NCBI GenBank assembly: GCA_020747065.1
Contig: JAGMVK010000024.1
Coordinates: 310,001 to 374,000, forward strand
Direction: 5' to 3'
DNA from: Cadophora sp. MPI-SDFR-AT-0126
Lineage: Eukaryota > Ascomycota > Leotiomycetes > Helotiales > Ploettnerulaceae
Length of the DNA: 64,000 nucleotides
Part shown: positions 33,587 to 44,534 of the stretch, piece by piece
How positions within the stretch are numbered: the first letter of the stretch is position 1
Layout: each line of letters opens with the position of its first letter
Notes under the pieces: generated by a model
What the model was told of the DNA's origin: nothing
The model's database searches: none
The model's input: the letters and a program-made list of their open reading frames with translations, nothing else
Position numbers and translations under genes: made by a program

Positions 33587-35422
33587 TTAATAAGTGTATC
33601 GGAAGGCTGCCCTCGCCTCACCAGAAACCTGGGATTGAAATCAGTAAGCTTAGCTCTAGCCAAGATGGCATTAAAACCACATACCTCGGAGTCTTCTTCG
33701 TCCTCAAGAATAATCCCGTCTCGATCAGCCTGCTTATTCGTAACGTAGAAGTGAATGCTCAACATGATAACCAGACAAATGCTTCCGAGGGAACAGGCAA
33801 TGCACACCCACAATCCCGGTCGAAACAGAGGAGCATCCTTGGGGCTGATTTAAGAAGTCAATCAACGGAACAGCGTATGAGGAGTTCGAAGTGTGCTTAC
33901 CGGAATACGAGACTGCCTGCAATACCGCCAACACCGCCAAGCCCCACAAGGACTGCGCTGGCTGAGGCACGCTTCCACTGGCCGCGGATGTTGTTGGCCT
34001 GGTAGGCCATGATAAGAGGGATGTTGGAGTTGATTCCCGCCGATGCGAGGAACATACCGAAGAAGCGGACCCCAGTAACAGTGACAAACCCAATGAGCGA
34101 CAGGCCGGTGATCGCAATCGTCATATTCATGATGATAAGAGGGCCGCGAATCTTCCACCTATCACCGACCCAGCCAACACCGAACATGACGACGGCGCCG
34201 AACAACAAGGGAGTGACGGAGATGAGCTGAGTCGCGGTTCGGTCGAAGCCCATGCCCATAGTCAAGATAATGGGCGTGAAGAAAGACATGCCATACCCTT
34301 GAGTGGACGTACAGAAGAATAGTAGCCCAAATGCCCATACTTTGAAGTCCAGAGCATGGCCAGCGAACTTCTTGATCGAGAATTTTGTCGGGTTTGCATC
34401 GCCACGATCAGCGTCGACGCGAGCTACGATCCAGGCTCGCTCCTCGGTAGTGAGAAACTTCCAATTGTTTCGACTAGAGTCGGGAAAGTCGACGAGAAGC
34501 CAGTAGCCTGCCATTGCAATGATGCAGGTGAGAATACCCTCGATGATGAAGAGCCAGCGCCAGCCTCCCATACCGGCGATACCCTGCATATGAACGAGCT
34601 AGTTGAGACGCGGTCAGTTGAATTCCTTGGACTCAAATGTGGTTTTGGAACTCAGTCATACACCGTAAGCCATGATGCCCGCCAGAGCGCCAGTGACGGC
34701 TCCAAAGGCGTAAAAAAGAGCATATCGCTTCCCCATCTCGTCTAGTTTCGTTTCAATCAGCTATTAAAATGCGGCTTGGCAGCTAAGCTGGAGAAGAGCC
34801 AACTTACAACGTGTGAACCATGTGCTCAGAAGGTAGATACAACTCGGGAAAAAGCCTGCTTCAAGCATGCCAAGAATGATTCGGAGGGCGGCCAACTGTT
34901 CCCATTTCCGGGTGAAGCCCATCCCGATCATCACTGCGCCCCAGAGCAAGGTGATACAAGCCAGGTGGATGCGAGGACCAATCTTGCGAACAATAACGGT
35001 CGAAGGCGGTTGAAAGACGATGTACGTAGTGAAAAATACGAGCGTGATGATGGACTTGTGTATCATGTTAGAGTCAAGCATTGCCAGTGAGATGCCCTCC
35101 ACAGGACTCCACCTACATATCTGTTCCCAATCAAGTGCAAGTCCTCCAACATGCCGGCGATACTGGCGGCCGCGACATTGGTTCGGTCGATGAGTGACAC
35201 GCAGTACGTCAAACCCACGATGGGAATCAGTCGCCAGTCGACGCGGCGCTTGATGCGCATCTGCTCCTCTTCAGAAAAGCCCATGGAGAGGCCCAAGTCG
35301 ACCTCGGACTTGAACCTGGTCTCGTCATGGTGTACGGCGACACCGTCCTTGTGGGACTCGCTAATGTTGTTGCCGGCAGACTGGGCACGCTGCTGAGAAG
35401 TGTCCATGGAGTTCTTTTCCAT
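33587..35422 (-). CDS. MFS transporter, anion:cation symporter (allantoate/nicotinate permease-like)
   Basis: Exons (minus): 35422-35117, 35054-34808, 34741-34662, 34598-33901, 33844-33685, 33628-33587. The sum is 1533 nt, 510 aa. The soluble N-terminus is followed by RRVDWRLIPIVGLTYCVSLIDRTNV, the usual TM1 of this family (at most 20 shown here: VDWRLIPIVGLTYCVSLIDR). ALRIILGMLEAGFFPSCIYL, GMGGWRWLFIIEG and a second 6-TM half (FGVGWVGDRWKIRG loop) follow. The C-terminus ends AAFRYTY, as is common in the family. Five canonical introns join cleanly, so it looks functional. Family members import small organic anions, vitamins or sugars and their acids. The divergent GH43 and nearby glycosidases suggest uptake of a hydrolysis product. 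Confidence 0.85.
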
Positions 35423-35998
35423 TGCGATGGTAATGATGGGTTGACACGATCTGTCTTTGGGAGCTGGGCTCTGCAAAATCAAGAGGCAAGCACTGTAGGA
35501 TGAAGACTGGGCACGGATATTCAAAGCTTAATGCGAATGCCCCTCGCCCAGAGTGTTCGGGGCGATCGACATCGCAGCGATCTAAATAGACGACTGAAAG
35601 ACAAAGCGCTGTCACAACGGCAGACCTAGAAAGCGAGGGGAGGTGTTGCTTCGGCGCGGCACAGCGCGTATCCTGGGCCTCGATTGACCCGAACCGGGTA
35701 CGTACGTACGGGACGTGGCCAGCGCTAACGGCCCGGCCTGGTGATATTCCGGGCCATCCATGCAATTAGCCAAACCGGTCGGACTGTTCTTGCTGAAGGA
35801 GTTGAGACCTGCTGCCATGCGATCGTTGCTATTGAACCATCATCCTGAGGGGCGTTGAGGCCTTTTGAAGAGAGGAGAAGAGGGGAAGAGGGCCACAGGA
35901 ATGGGAATCATTGCTTATAATGTACAATTGACTTTTTTTGCCACGCAGATGACTTTATTGCTTGCTTTGTTGACCATCGCTGCTCTTATTCCACAACC
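35423..35998. promoter_or_regulatory. Divergent promoter region between MFS and GH43 genes
   Basis: 577 bp shared by the two start codons. It holds one GGCTAA word on the minus strand (35766-35771), the core of the XlnR/Xyr1 xylanase-regulator site. A single 6-mer is weak evidence. Confidence 0.3.
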
Positions 35999-37706
35999 AT
36001 GGATTTCACTAACCCTATTATCCCCGGCTTTGCACCAGATCCGTCAGTAATCTACATTGACGACATCTTCTACCTCGTCAACTCCTCGTTTCACCTCTTC
36101 CCCGGAATACCAATCTATGCCTCGCGCAATTTACAAGACTGGAGTATCATTGGCAAGTGAACAGGCAATGAGGGATGCGGGGTCGCGAATATCAACGAGG
36201 TATATAGAGTCGCAAGCTGATCGCTCAAGTTTAGGCCACGCCATCAATCGTCCAGAGCAGCTCACCCTCCACAATGGGTCCACCGCTTCCGTGCCCCTTC
36301 ACACCGGCGGCAACATGATTGCCTCGGGTGGTCTTTTTGCCCCTACAATCCGCCACCATCGAGGCACTTTCTACATCGTCTGCACAAACGCGTCCTTTGT
36401 ACCTGCCTTAAAAGTGCATAACTTCTTGATCTCAACCACAGATATATGGGCCAGCAGTTGGAGCGATCCCATACCAATCCCCTACCCTGGGATTGACCCC
36501 AGCCTGTTCTTTGATGAAGATCGAGCATACATCCAAGGTAGCTTCTCCATCAGCCGGGAGACACAACCATCATGCACTATCAAACAGTTTCGAATCGATA
36601 TTCGGACAGGGGAGCAGTTGACAGAGGCCCGAGAGATATGGAAAGGTCATTCTTGCATCGATACCGAGGGGCCTCATATGTATAAGGTCGGCAAATGGTA
36701 CTATTTGCTGGTAGCCGAGGGGGGGACCTTTGAAAATCACATGTTGAGCATTGCCAGATCCCGTGACATATGGGGCCCATACGAAAGCTTTGAAGGTAAT
36801 CCCATCTTGACAGCCGATGGCAAGCCGAGCGAGTACATACAAAACGCGGGTCACGGAGAGCTTTTGAAGGATGGGGCGGGCCAATGGTGGGCTGTGGTTC
36901 TCGCCGTTCGCAACGAGACAACCTGTCAACCAATGGGGAGAGAAACCTTTCTGACTCCTGTTGACTGGCCAAAGGACGGTTGGCCTCAGATCCGTCATCC
37001 CCAAGCCCATTTTGCCGCTCCATCACCACTTTTGGAGTCTAACGATGACTTGAAGGGGGCCTATGACGAAAGACTCCAACAACTAAGTCCAAGGATGGAG
37101 GACGTGTATATCCGAGACCCCGACCCATCATGCTACCAAATGCCTAGGTTTGACAACCCACACTCATTTATCCTTTCCCCCAGCCTGGGCGATTTATTGC
37201 GGCCGGTTGGAACGTCGACCTTCATTGGTAGGCGCCAGAGGTCGTTGAAGGCAGTGACCTTTGCAGATATCAACCTCACGACCCTCCTCGGGGATCATTC
37301 CTACAACGTAACAGCTGGTCTCGCCGTTTACAAAGACCATCTTCGACATATCAAGTTATTCTTCGATACCAAGACCAGGTCGGTGGTTTTCCACGGAGTA
37401 AATAACTCTACCGGACTTGACCAAGCATCTCCCAAGTCTTTCCACATTGATGAAAAGACGGAGTTGATTCACTTGAAGATCGTTTCGTCGCCGACAGAGT
37501 ACTGTGGCTATGCTGCTATAAAGACGGATCAAGAACGGGGAGAATGGACTAGCTTGGGAAGCTGGCAGACTCGGGACTTTGCGGCAAGGGAGATGACAGG
37601 GCCTATTTTTGGCATTTTTGCACATGCCGCCAGTGAGGAGGATCAAAAGGTTGAGGTCGTGTTTCCAGTCTTTACAGTTCAACATTGTCAGATAGAGTCT
37701 AAATGA
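35999..37706 (+). CDS. GH43 glycosidase (beta-xylosidase/alpha-L-arabinofuranosidase type)
   Basis: Two exons, 35999-36152 and 36235-37706 (1626 nt, 541 aa), separated by an 82-nt intron with a non-canonical GC donor (GCAAGT) and TTTAG acceptor. Only this splice joins MDFTNPIIPGFAPDPSVIY to HAINRPEQL. Catalytic landmarks of the five-blade propeller are present: general base Asp in PGFAPDPS, the pKa-modulating Asp in PGIDPSLFFDED, and the acid Glu in DTEGPHMYK. TGGNMIASGGLFAPTIRHH is the usual second block. A C-terminal beta-sandwich domain (LTTLLGDHSYNVTAGLAVY onward) follows, as in GH43 xylosidases. No signal peptide, so probably intracellular. It is divergently paired with the MFS gene. Confidence 0.85.
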
Positions 37707-38358
37707 TGCTTGGGCTAAAGTGTCTTGCGAAAATTATTATTCCAATATAATGTTTTTGTTGCACTCTGCTGAGGCTTTTTACGATTTCAAGGCTCACTTT
37801 AAGGTTCATTGCCAGCCTTGACGCTTAATTTTGTCTGCTCTCCATACTCGCATCTTCGATAACCAGGCCCATAACTACAACAAGTCGACTTGGAAATCAA
37901 AAGGCTAATGCGAAGTTACCTTGTCCAATCTCAAACTAGGCTTTAATAAACAATACATCCTACCTGTATCAGTACATCACCATAGGCATATGTGACGTAT
38001 ATTAGCCGCGGCGATCTCACATTCGTAAGTAGCAGATATGAGGACTTTAGAATAAGATATCATCCCAGATTAAATGGCTGCTTAATCTAAGGACAGGTAA
38101 TTTCTACCTTCCTAGTGTCTCCTATGCAATGCGAGTAACGAGACACTGTTACATCTGTCACAGCCTCGATCACTCTTATTGCGTTTGAGTATACGCTCTA
38201 TGTAATCGTTTATTAATGCAACCTAAATTATTAGTAAGTGGTGAGAGTACTTATACTCCTCATCTCTAGGCGGCGTCGTAAATGCCTCTTGGGTAGTAAA
38301 CCAACCCAACCAGTTCTAGCTAGACCAACCCCTTGTGCGAATCAAAACGTGCCAGCCT
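37707..38358. other. Spacer, no gene seen
   Basis: 3' flanks of GH43 (plus) and the GH3 pseudogene (minus), moderately AT-rich, with no frame of note. Confidence 0.5.
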
Positions 38359-40632
38359 TTAAATCTCCAGGATACCTTTAAAAGGCAGCTTGCGGCTACT
38401 AGAGTCAACAAGTATGCTATAGTTGCCTCCTTGTAACCGCCACTTCTGTGCATTGGTATCCCAGACGCTCAAGTCCTTCCTTGTCAAGTTGAAGGTAACC
38501 CTGACGGTCTTCCCAGCCGAGATAGAGAGTTTTTCAAAGCCTCGAAGCTGCTTGGCCGGCGCCTCGGGAATACCCACGTACAACTGCGCTGCCTCGGCGC
38601 CACCAATGTCGCCAGTGTTGGTGGCCTCAGCCATGACATTGCGATGGTATCCCAGAGACCCGCCTGTCCACCTTCAACAATTGGGCTATTGCTGTATCTC
38701 GCTGTCACGGGGCTGACAAGCTTGATTTTCAAGTTTTTATAGCCAAATTGTGTGTAACTGAGGCCAAACCCGAACTCGAAATGAGGCTCTACGCCCTCAC
38801 GGTCAAAGTGTCGGTAATCAACGTAGACGTCCTCGGAGAAGTTGCCCTGAGGGAATTCCTTGAAGCGACCTTCTGGGAAAGAGAGCAATAGAAGCGCTCC
38901 ATAATCTGTTTCATTCTTGGCCACGGTATAAGGGAGCTTGCCCGAGAAATTGACTTGCCCATAGAGAAGAGACACCAAAGCCTTACCGGAGTCTTGCTCT
39001 GGAAGATGGGTGAAGATCACAGCCGTAACATTGGGGTGATGAATCTATTGGTCCACAAGGCGAACACCAGCGTTGTGAAGAACGACAATCGTGTTAAAGC
39101 ATTTCTTGGCGACGTTCAGGATCAAAGCGTCGGTATAGTCGTCTCTGACGCTGGGTCGATCGAATGCTTCCGCCGCGTAGGCATTGCCCAAAACGATGCA
39201 TGCGTCACTAACCCCCACGACCTCAGGGTTAGAGGAATGAAAGTCCCAGAACAACTGCGTGCCATCCTTGTCGGCTTGAGTCACCAAAGCATGGAACGGG
39301 GAGAAAAAAGTCGACAACGACGTTGCACCAGAGCCGCTGCCAGTCACAATGGTGCCATTGTAGCCTATTGGCGGGACGCTGCCGTAGATACCTTGGGTGG
39401 ACATGAGTTCAAGCATGGTCAAAGTACCACTGGGGTTGATGGACTGGAACCCAGCATTCCAAGCTGAGGGTCCCGGGTTTCCCACCATGTTGATATCGGG
39501 GGATTTGGCAGAATAGCCTAGAATGGACAGCAGCTTGGGTTTCCGGAGAGGGAGAGCATTGTTGGAGTTCTTGACCAGGACGTGGCCTTCGACAGCCGAC
39601 TGCAACAGGATGGGCTTGTCCGTTGTTTTCGGGCTTCGACAATCTTGTGTGGCTGGGCAAGATTGAGTGGCAGGCCATTACCTGGTTCCGGGAAGTCTTT
39701 GTTCTGGTTCATCTTGTACCAAGGCGCAAGAATTCTAGAAATGCTTAGTATCCTGGTCCTTTAATAGTCATAGAGACATTACCTAACCGCCATGTCATCG
39801 AGCCTCATCTCCGGGACAGAGCCGTTCTTGACAGCCTCGACGAGGTTCGGACCCCAGAACTTGCCCCCGTCAGGCATTGCCATATCCAAGCCAGCGAGGG
39901 CAGACCCAACTCCGGAGTGCAGAGCATTCAAGTCTGTGACAACAAATCCCTTTGAAGTGGTGAGTTGGCGAAAACAATAATATAGAGTTGAACAAGGAGG
40001 CTGATGAAGAGGGGAAACAGAATAAGGAGATGGCTCACCAGGAAACCGAGCTCAGTCTTCAAGAGACCGTTGATCGCCTTGCTGTTTTGACAACTAAAAG
40101 AGTTATTAATGCTCTGGTAGGAACACATAATGTTGCCAGTGCCAGCGAGTACTGCATTCTGGAAAGGCCTGCAATCACAATTAGCTTGTGCAGGTGTGGA
40201 TGAGAAAAGGTTGGCAGTCATGGCCAAAGATACAACTCATGCATCGTCTTGTCATCAATGTTTGACGACACCGCGACCGTACTAGAGATGAGCTGCGGTC
40301 TGTTTCTTGCTCGTTGCCGATGAAATGCTGACACTCTGTCAGATAGAGTCCATGTATAATTTCATGGTAAGAACGGGCATACCTTGACGCTGGGAATCAC
40401 TCCAGCCTCCTGCGTCCCAACAACGGTTTCGTAGACAAGGGCGCCACTGAGGTAAGGTTCAATAGAATAGCCTGTGCCAAAAGGGTCAGATGTCATGTAT
40501 CTTATCCAATAAAGACATGGACACTTTACACTCCCAGCTCCTGCCTCCTGTTACCACTCGACCTAGCCGGCCAATTGTAGGCCCAAGCATTATGTTGGCT
40601 CCCTTTCTCTTGAGCTCGCTACCTTGGGCCAT
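38359..40632 (-). pseudogene. GH3 beta-glucosidase pseudogene, 5'-truncated
   Basis: Minus-strand exons follow the same plan as the intact GH3 at 47821-50616: [58 protein letters not shown], then [20 protein letters not shown]. Defects: the signal peptide and roughly the first 130 residues are missing. There is a one-base frameshift near 39640 (between HKIVEAR and LLQSAVEG). A TAG lies at 39045-39047 (after AGVRLVDQ), and a second one-base frameshift is near 38640 (between LWDTIA and MAEATNTGD). The nucleophile Asp remains, but the following Trp is Leu (VTDL rather than VSDW). C-terminal Fn3-like domain is readable. It is a decayed duplicate of the neighbour. Confidence 0.8.
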
Positions 40633-41747
40633 GGATTATTTATAAGCCAGTTGTTTATTCCATCTGGGTTCTAGTTAGAGAACCATTGGTTGCCAGCCAG
40701 ATACTATGTGTTAGTATTATGAGGCTGATTGCTTTCTTCCTAAAGCAAGCACCACAAAACTATTTTACCTTAAACCCTTCTACAAGAATTCCACGTAATT
40801 TCTCCTCATTAGCTACTCTCCCCTTAAGTAAAGCAAGAAAAGTATATAAGGCGGAAAAGTGGAATTCCTATTGGGGGGCTGACTAGTAAGATAAGGACCC
40901 TAGTGGACCCGTCACGTGACCCACGACCGCGAATGGGAGGTTTGAAATTCAGTCTCTAATTGGTTCACATTTAATACTACGATATTATATACAGGTGAGA
41001 GGAACTGCTATTCCATGCCTTAAACCAGACCCCTGACTCAAGGAGCTGAAAATTCAACAAGACGGGGGTTAGGGGGTAACAATACCACGATTTGGGATCG
41101 AGGGGTGGATTTGCATATAAATAATAGCCTCATTTCTTTACTATATATCTGGGTCATTTTGATTGCACAAAAACGCTCGATTTTAGATCGAAATATAGAT
41201 ATCTTAGTGCCAGAATAATATATCTGTATTTTTTACGAATTGGTAGAATTAGGCCCATAAAACAACAAAACTGGTGGATCAGAGGCCAGGGAACTTGAAT
41301 TAAAGACTCTAAAATTCTTCGAATTCAAACTTCAATTTATTAGTAAAAATTCGTCGAATTCGGGTTCAAATTTCAGCCCAACACATTATGTATTGCCTAA
41401 CTGCCGTCAAGTCAACAGTTTAGCCTTGCCCTATGAATTATCCATGCGGGACCGTTCCCAATTGGACCTCTCGAAGCCCCGGTAGAGAGGCGTGAGCAGC
41501 GTCCGGTAGATAAGTTGTCCGTTGTGGAGTGTATCGGGGAGTTAGCTTCCGGTCCGGACAACGGCCTTCATGACCACATCTATAATCGCGGATCCGTTAG
41601 CGTGACCGGATTCGATCGAAGAGGATCTGATCATCCGAACTTCCGAAAGGTTCACGGCAACATTTTGGAATGAGCACAGACTTGGCTGGTTTACCGCCAT
41701 CGTAGCTTGCTTCCACGCCAAAGGGACGTTGAATCCAAGCTTCTAGC
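40633..41747. other. Intergenic region
   Basis: It contains the lost 5' part of the GH3 pseudogene and the promoter of the carboxylesterase. AT-rich around 40950-41400 with TTCGAATTC-like words. No gene is visible. Confidence 0.4.
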
Positions 41748-41754
41748 TATAAAA
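41748..41754 (+). promoter_or_regulatory. TATA box of the carboxylesterase gene
   Basis: TATAAAA lies 96 nt upstream of the ATG at 41844. Confidence 0.5.
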
Positions 41755-41843
41755 CGCGGCTGTCTTGGAGGTGAGGCCGAAACAAAGTTGGAGTACCTCC
41801 TATTTCCGCAGTCTTTCCCAGTACTTGTCCGCAAGCAAGATCC

Positions 41844-43748
41844 ATGACCTGCAATACATTCTTGTGCTGGGCCACGGCTCTATTGTGCTTGCTCTTAGCC
41901 CAGGAATCTTCAGCACTACCAGAAACCGATTATGGCCCAATCCTCGATCTTGGGTACGCAAAATATCAAGGTGTCAGATACAGCTCTTTGGGGTACGTTG
42001 AAGCTCGTTCAGACACTGAGACTCGAGGGTTGAGCCCCTAGTACCGTTTGGGTAACCTTTAAAGCCATCCCCGATACTGACAAGTGCAAGCTTCAACCTC
42101 TTCCAAGGTATACCCTACGCTGCGCCTCCTGTTGGCAATCTCCGATGGCGGGCTCCAGTACCCATCGAAAAGTACTTGAACAACCACGACAAAAACGTTG
42201 CCCGCAACGCAACGCACCCCGGTAAGATATGCGTACAAGGAGCCACCACGTGGGGCTCGAACACGACCATCAATTTACCCTCGCAGAGCGAGGACTGCCT
42301 CGTGATGGATGTGTACACCCCTCTTCTACCTCGATCAAAGAATCTTCCAATCGCGGTCAATATCCACGGCGGCGGATACATAACTGGCTATAATCTCGAC
42401 AACTCTCATCTTTCGTCTTACGCCAACGGAAGTCTAATCATTGTCAACATTCAGTATCGCCTAGGCTTCTACGGGTTTCTCGGAAGTAACGAGATTCAGA
42501 AAGATGGAACTGCTAATGCAGGCTTCCTTGATCAGCGTGCTGCCCTGGAATGGATCCAGCGCAACGCTCCAGCTTTTGGTGGTGATCCCAAAAAGGTGAC
42601 AATTTGGGGGGGGAGTGCCGGCGGCGGGTCTGTCATGGCTCAGATGATGCTTCACGGAGGAGAAGAACGCCCGCCATTTCGAGCTGCTGCTGCAGGTACG
42701 ATAGCTATTGCATTTCTTTCTTGCAAACTGGAAACGCATGCTAATGACTGCATATTCAGAGTTCCCAGGTTTCCTCCCATTCAAAGGCCCTGGAATAGTC
42801 AATGGACAATATCAGGCGCTTCTGGCCACCACCAACTGTTCCACACTCCAGTGCTTGAGGGATACCCCAGAGCCTGCACTGGATACTGCGACAAAGAATG
42901 CATACGCAATCGGATGGACCCAGGGTCGCTATGGCTATGGAGATTTCTGGGTAACCCCAACAGTCGATGGCAAGGCTATCAAAGAGTTGCCCTCAGATGC
43001 TTTCAAGAATGGCCACTTCAGTAAAGTTCCACTACTCACCGACCACAGCAGCTGGGAAGGTATGCACCCTAAGAAGCCCCCAGTGTAGTAGTCTTTCCTG
43101 ACCGATAATGCAGGAGAGGGGTTCACGAACTTAAGCATTACGACAAAGGCAGACGTGCAGCATAACTTTGAACGATTTTGGCAGATTCGTAACGAATCGT
43201 TCTTCAAGCAGCTTCTCAGTCTCTATCCGCCCAGTACTTATGACACGACATACTTCTCAAACCCTACATGGAAAGAGGTTATTGCAATATTCCCAAGTTT
43301 CGCCAAGGTAATAGGGGATCAACCCTGGGCACAAGCAGCGGGCATATGGGGCGACGTTGTTATCCGCTGCACATCTTGGGTTGTAGCTACTGGATCCAGC
43401 GGCGTAGGCATGCCAACGTGGAAGATGTTTGTGGATGCCGGTTACAAGCTCCATGGCGTTTCGGATAGCTATATCCAGGGGGCGCCGAACAGTACTGGTA
43501 ACCCTCCACTGGAGTCAGCTATGAAGGACTACTTCGTTTCATTCTTTGTCAACGCGGATCCAAATCAGCCTGTGCCTGGCGTCTTGGCACCAGCATCACA
43601 ACAACCGCATTGGCCACTTTACTCGAGCGGAGGGAGTCAAGGGGCGGTTCTGGGAGTGACGGATAAAACCTTGGATGTTATTCCTGATCCGGAGGACTCG
43701 GACAAATGTCGTTTCTATCAGAAGCATAATGCCTTGATTGGCGTTTGA
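41844..43748 (+). CDS. Secreted type-B carboxylesterase/lipase
   Basis: Exons 41844-41992, 42091-42695, 42760-43059 and 43114-43748 (1689 nt, 562 aa), all GT-AG. A signal peptide covers about residues 1-24 (WATALLCLLLAQESSA). The alpha/beta-hydrolase fold shows FQGIPYAAPPVGNLRW, EDCLVMDVYTP, the oxyanion block HGGGY (142-146) and the nucleophile elbow GGSAGG (Ser225). Here Gly replaces the Glu of the common GESAGG, a variant seen in fungal relatives. A C-terminal AGYKLHG supplies the likely catalytic His. It would hydrolyse carboxylic esters outside the cell, perhaps acyl groups on plant glycosides given its neighbours. It is convergent with the rhamnosidase gene. Confidence 0.85.
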
Positions 43749-44534
43749 GCAGACTCGACGCACATGGAAGATGTTCTGAAAGGCAATTGAGTGGTGATTG
43801 CGAGTAGAGCTTAGACGTGAAAGTATCGAAATGTACATACGATATTTATTGCAAGATGATTCAATGACTATACACTCCCCAAGTAGTCTACTTCCCTATA
43901 CCAGAATCTTGCCACGGAGAATTCACAAAGTCGTTCCATTTCGAGCCTTGCCTGCTTGATGCTTACATCACTGCCGCGCACGACCTTTGTGACACAAATG
44001 GGAAGCCTTGATTTCTCAGTTAACAGGTTGTGACTGCGGTTATCTTGTGTCCGGCGGAACAAGATCGAATTTAGCACCAAAGGCGAGGCGAGGAATGTGG
44101 AAGAGACATTCATGGCCTCTATTGCAACATCTCTGCCAAGGTTGGTCAGACTAGCACAAGGAATTTATCTAGAGGATCAGGTTAGCAGGGTCATAGCGCT
44201 TTCTAGCATCCGAACACGGGAATCATTGTCTGCCCACGGCGACGCAGACATACATACGCACCTCTCTTCGACCCCTTGATGTATGGTCGTGGGACTAGCG
44301 AGCATGGAGCCTATATTGGGAGCCAAATTATTGGGGGCTCGAAGCCAAAATGTGCGAAGATACATAAGGAGAATCGTGGTGCGATTAGTCGGTGCCTCTT
44401 TAAACGAGTGTGAGCACTTATTATGTACTGTACAATACGCTTGGTCTTGTACCACCAACAAATATATATGTATCATCCTACCACCCTCGATATACTACCT
44501 GAAATGCACGCACATACAATATCAATCACTACCG
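43749..44534. other. Convergent intergenic region
   Basis: About 0.8 kb between the stops of the carboxylesterase (plus) and rhamnosidase (minus). Short frames only, no motifs. Confidence 0.5.

Noticed and set aside
35766..35771. XlnR/Xyr1 site as firm evidence of xylose control
   Set aside because: One GGCTAA 6-mer is expected by chance in 577 bp often enough that it is only a hint.
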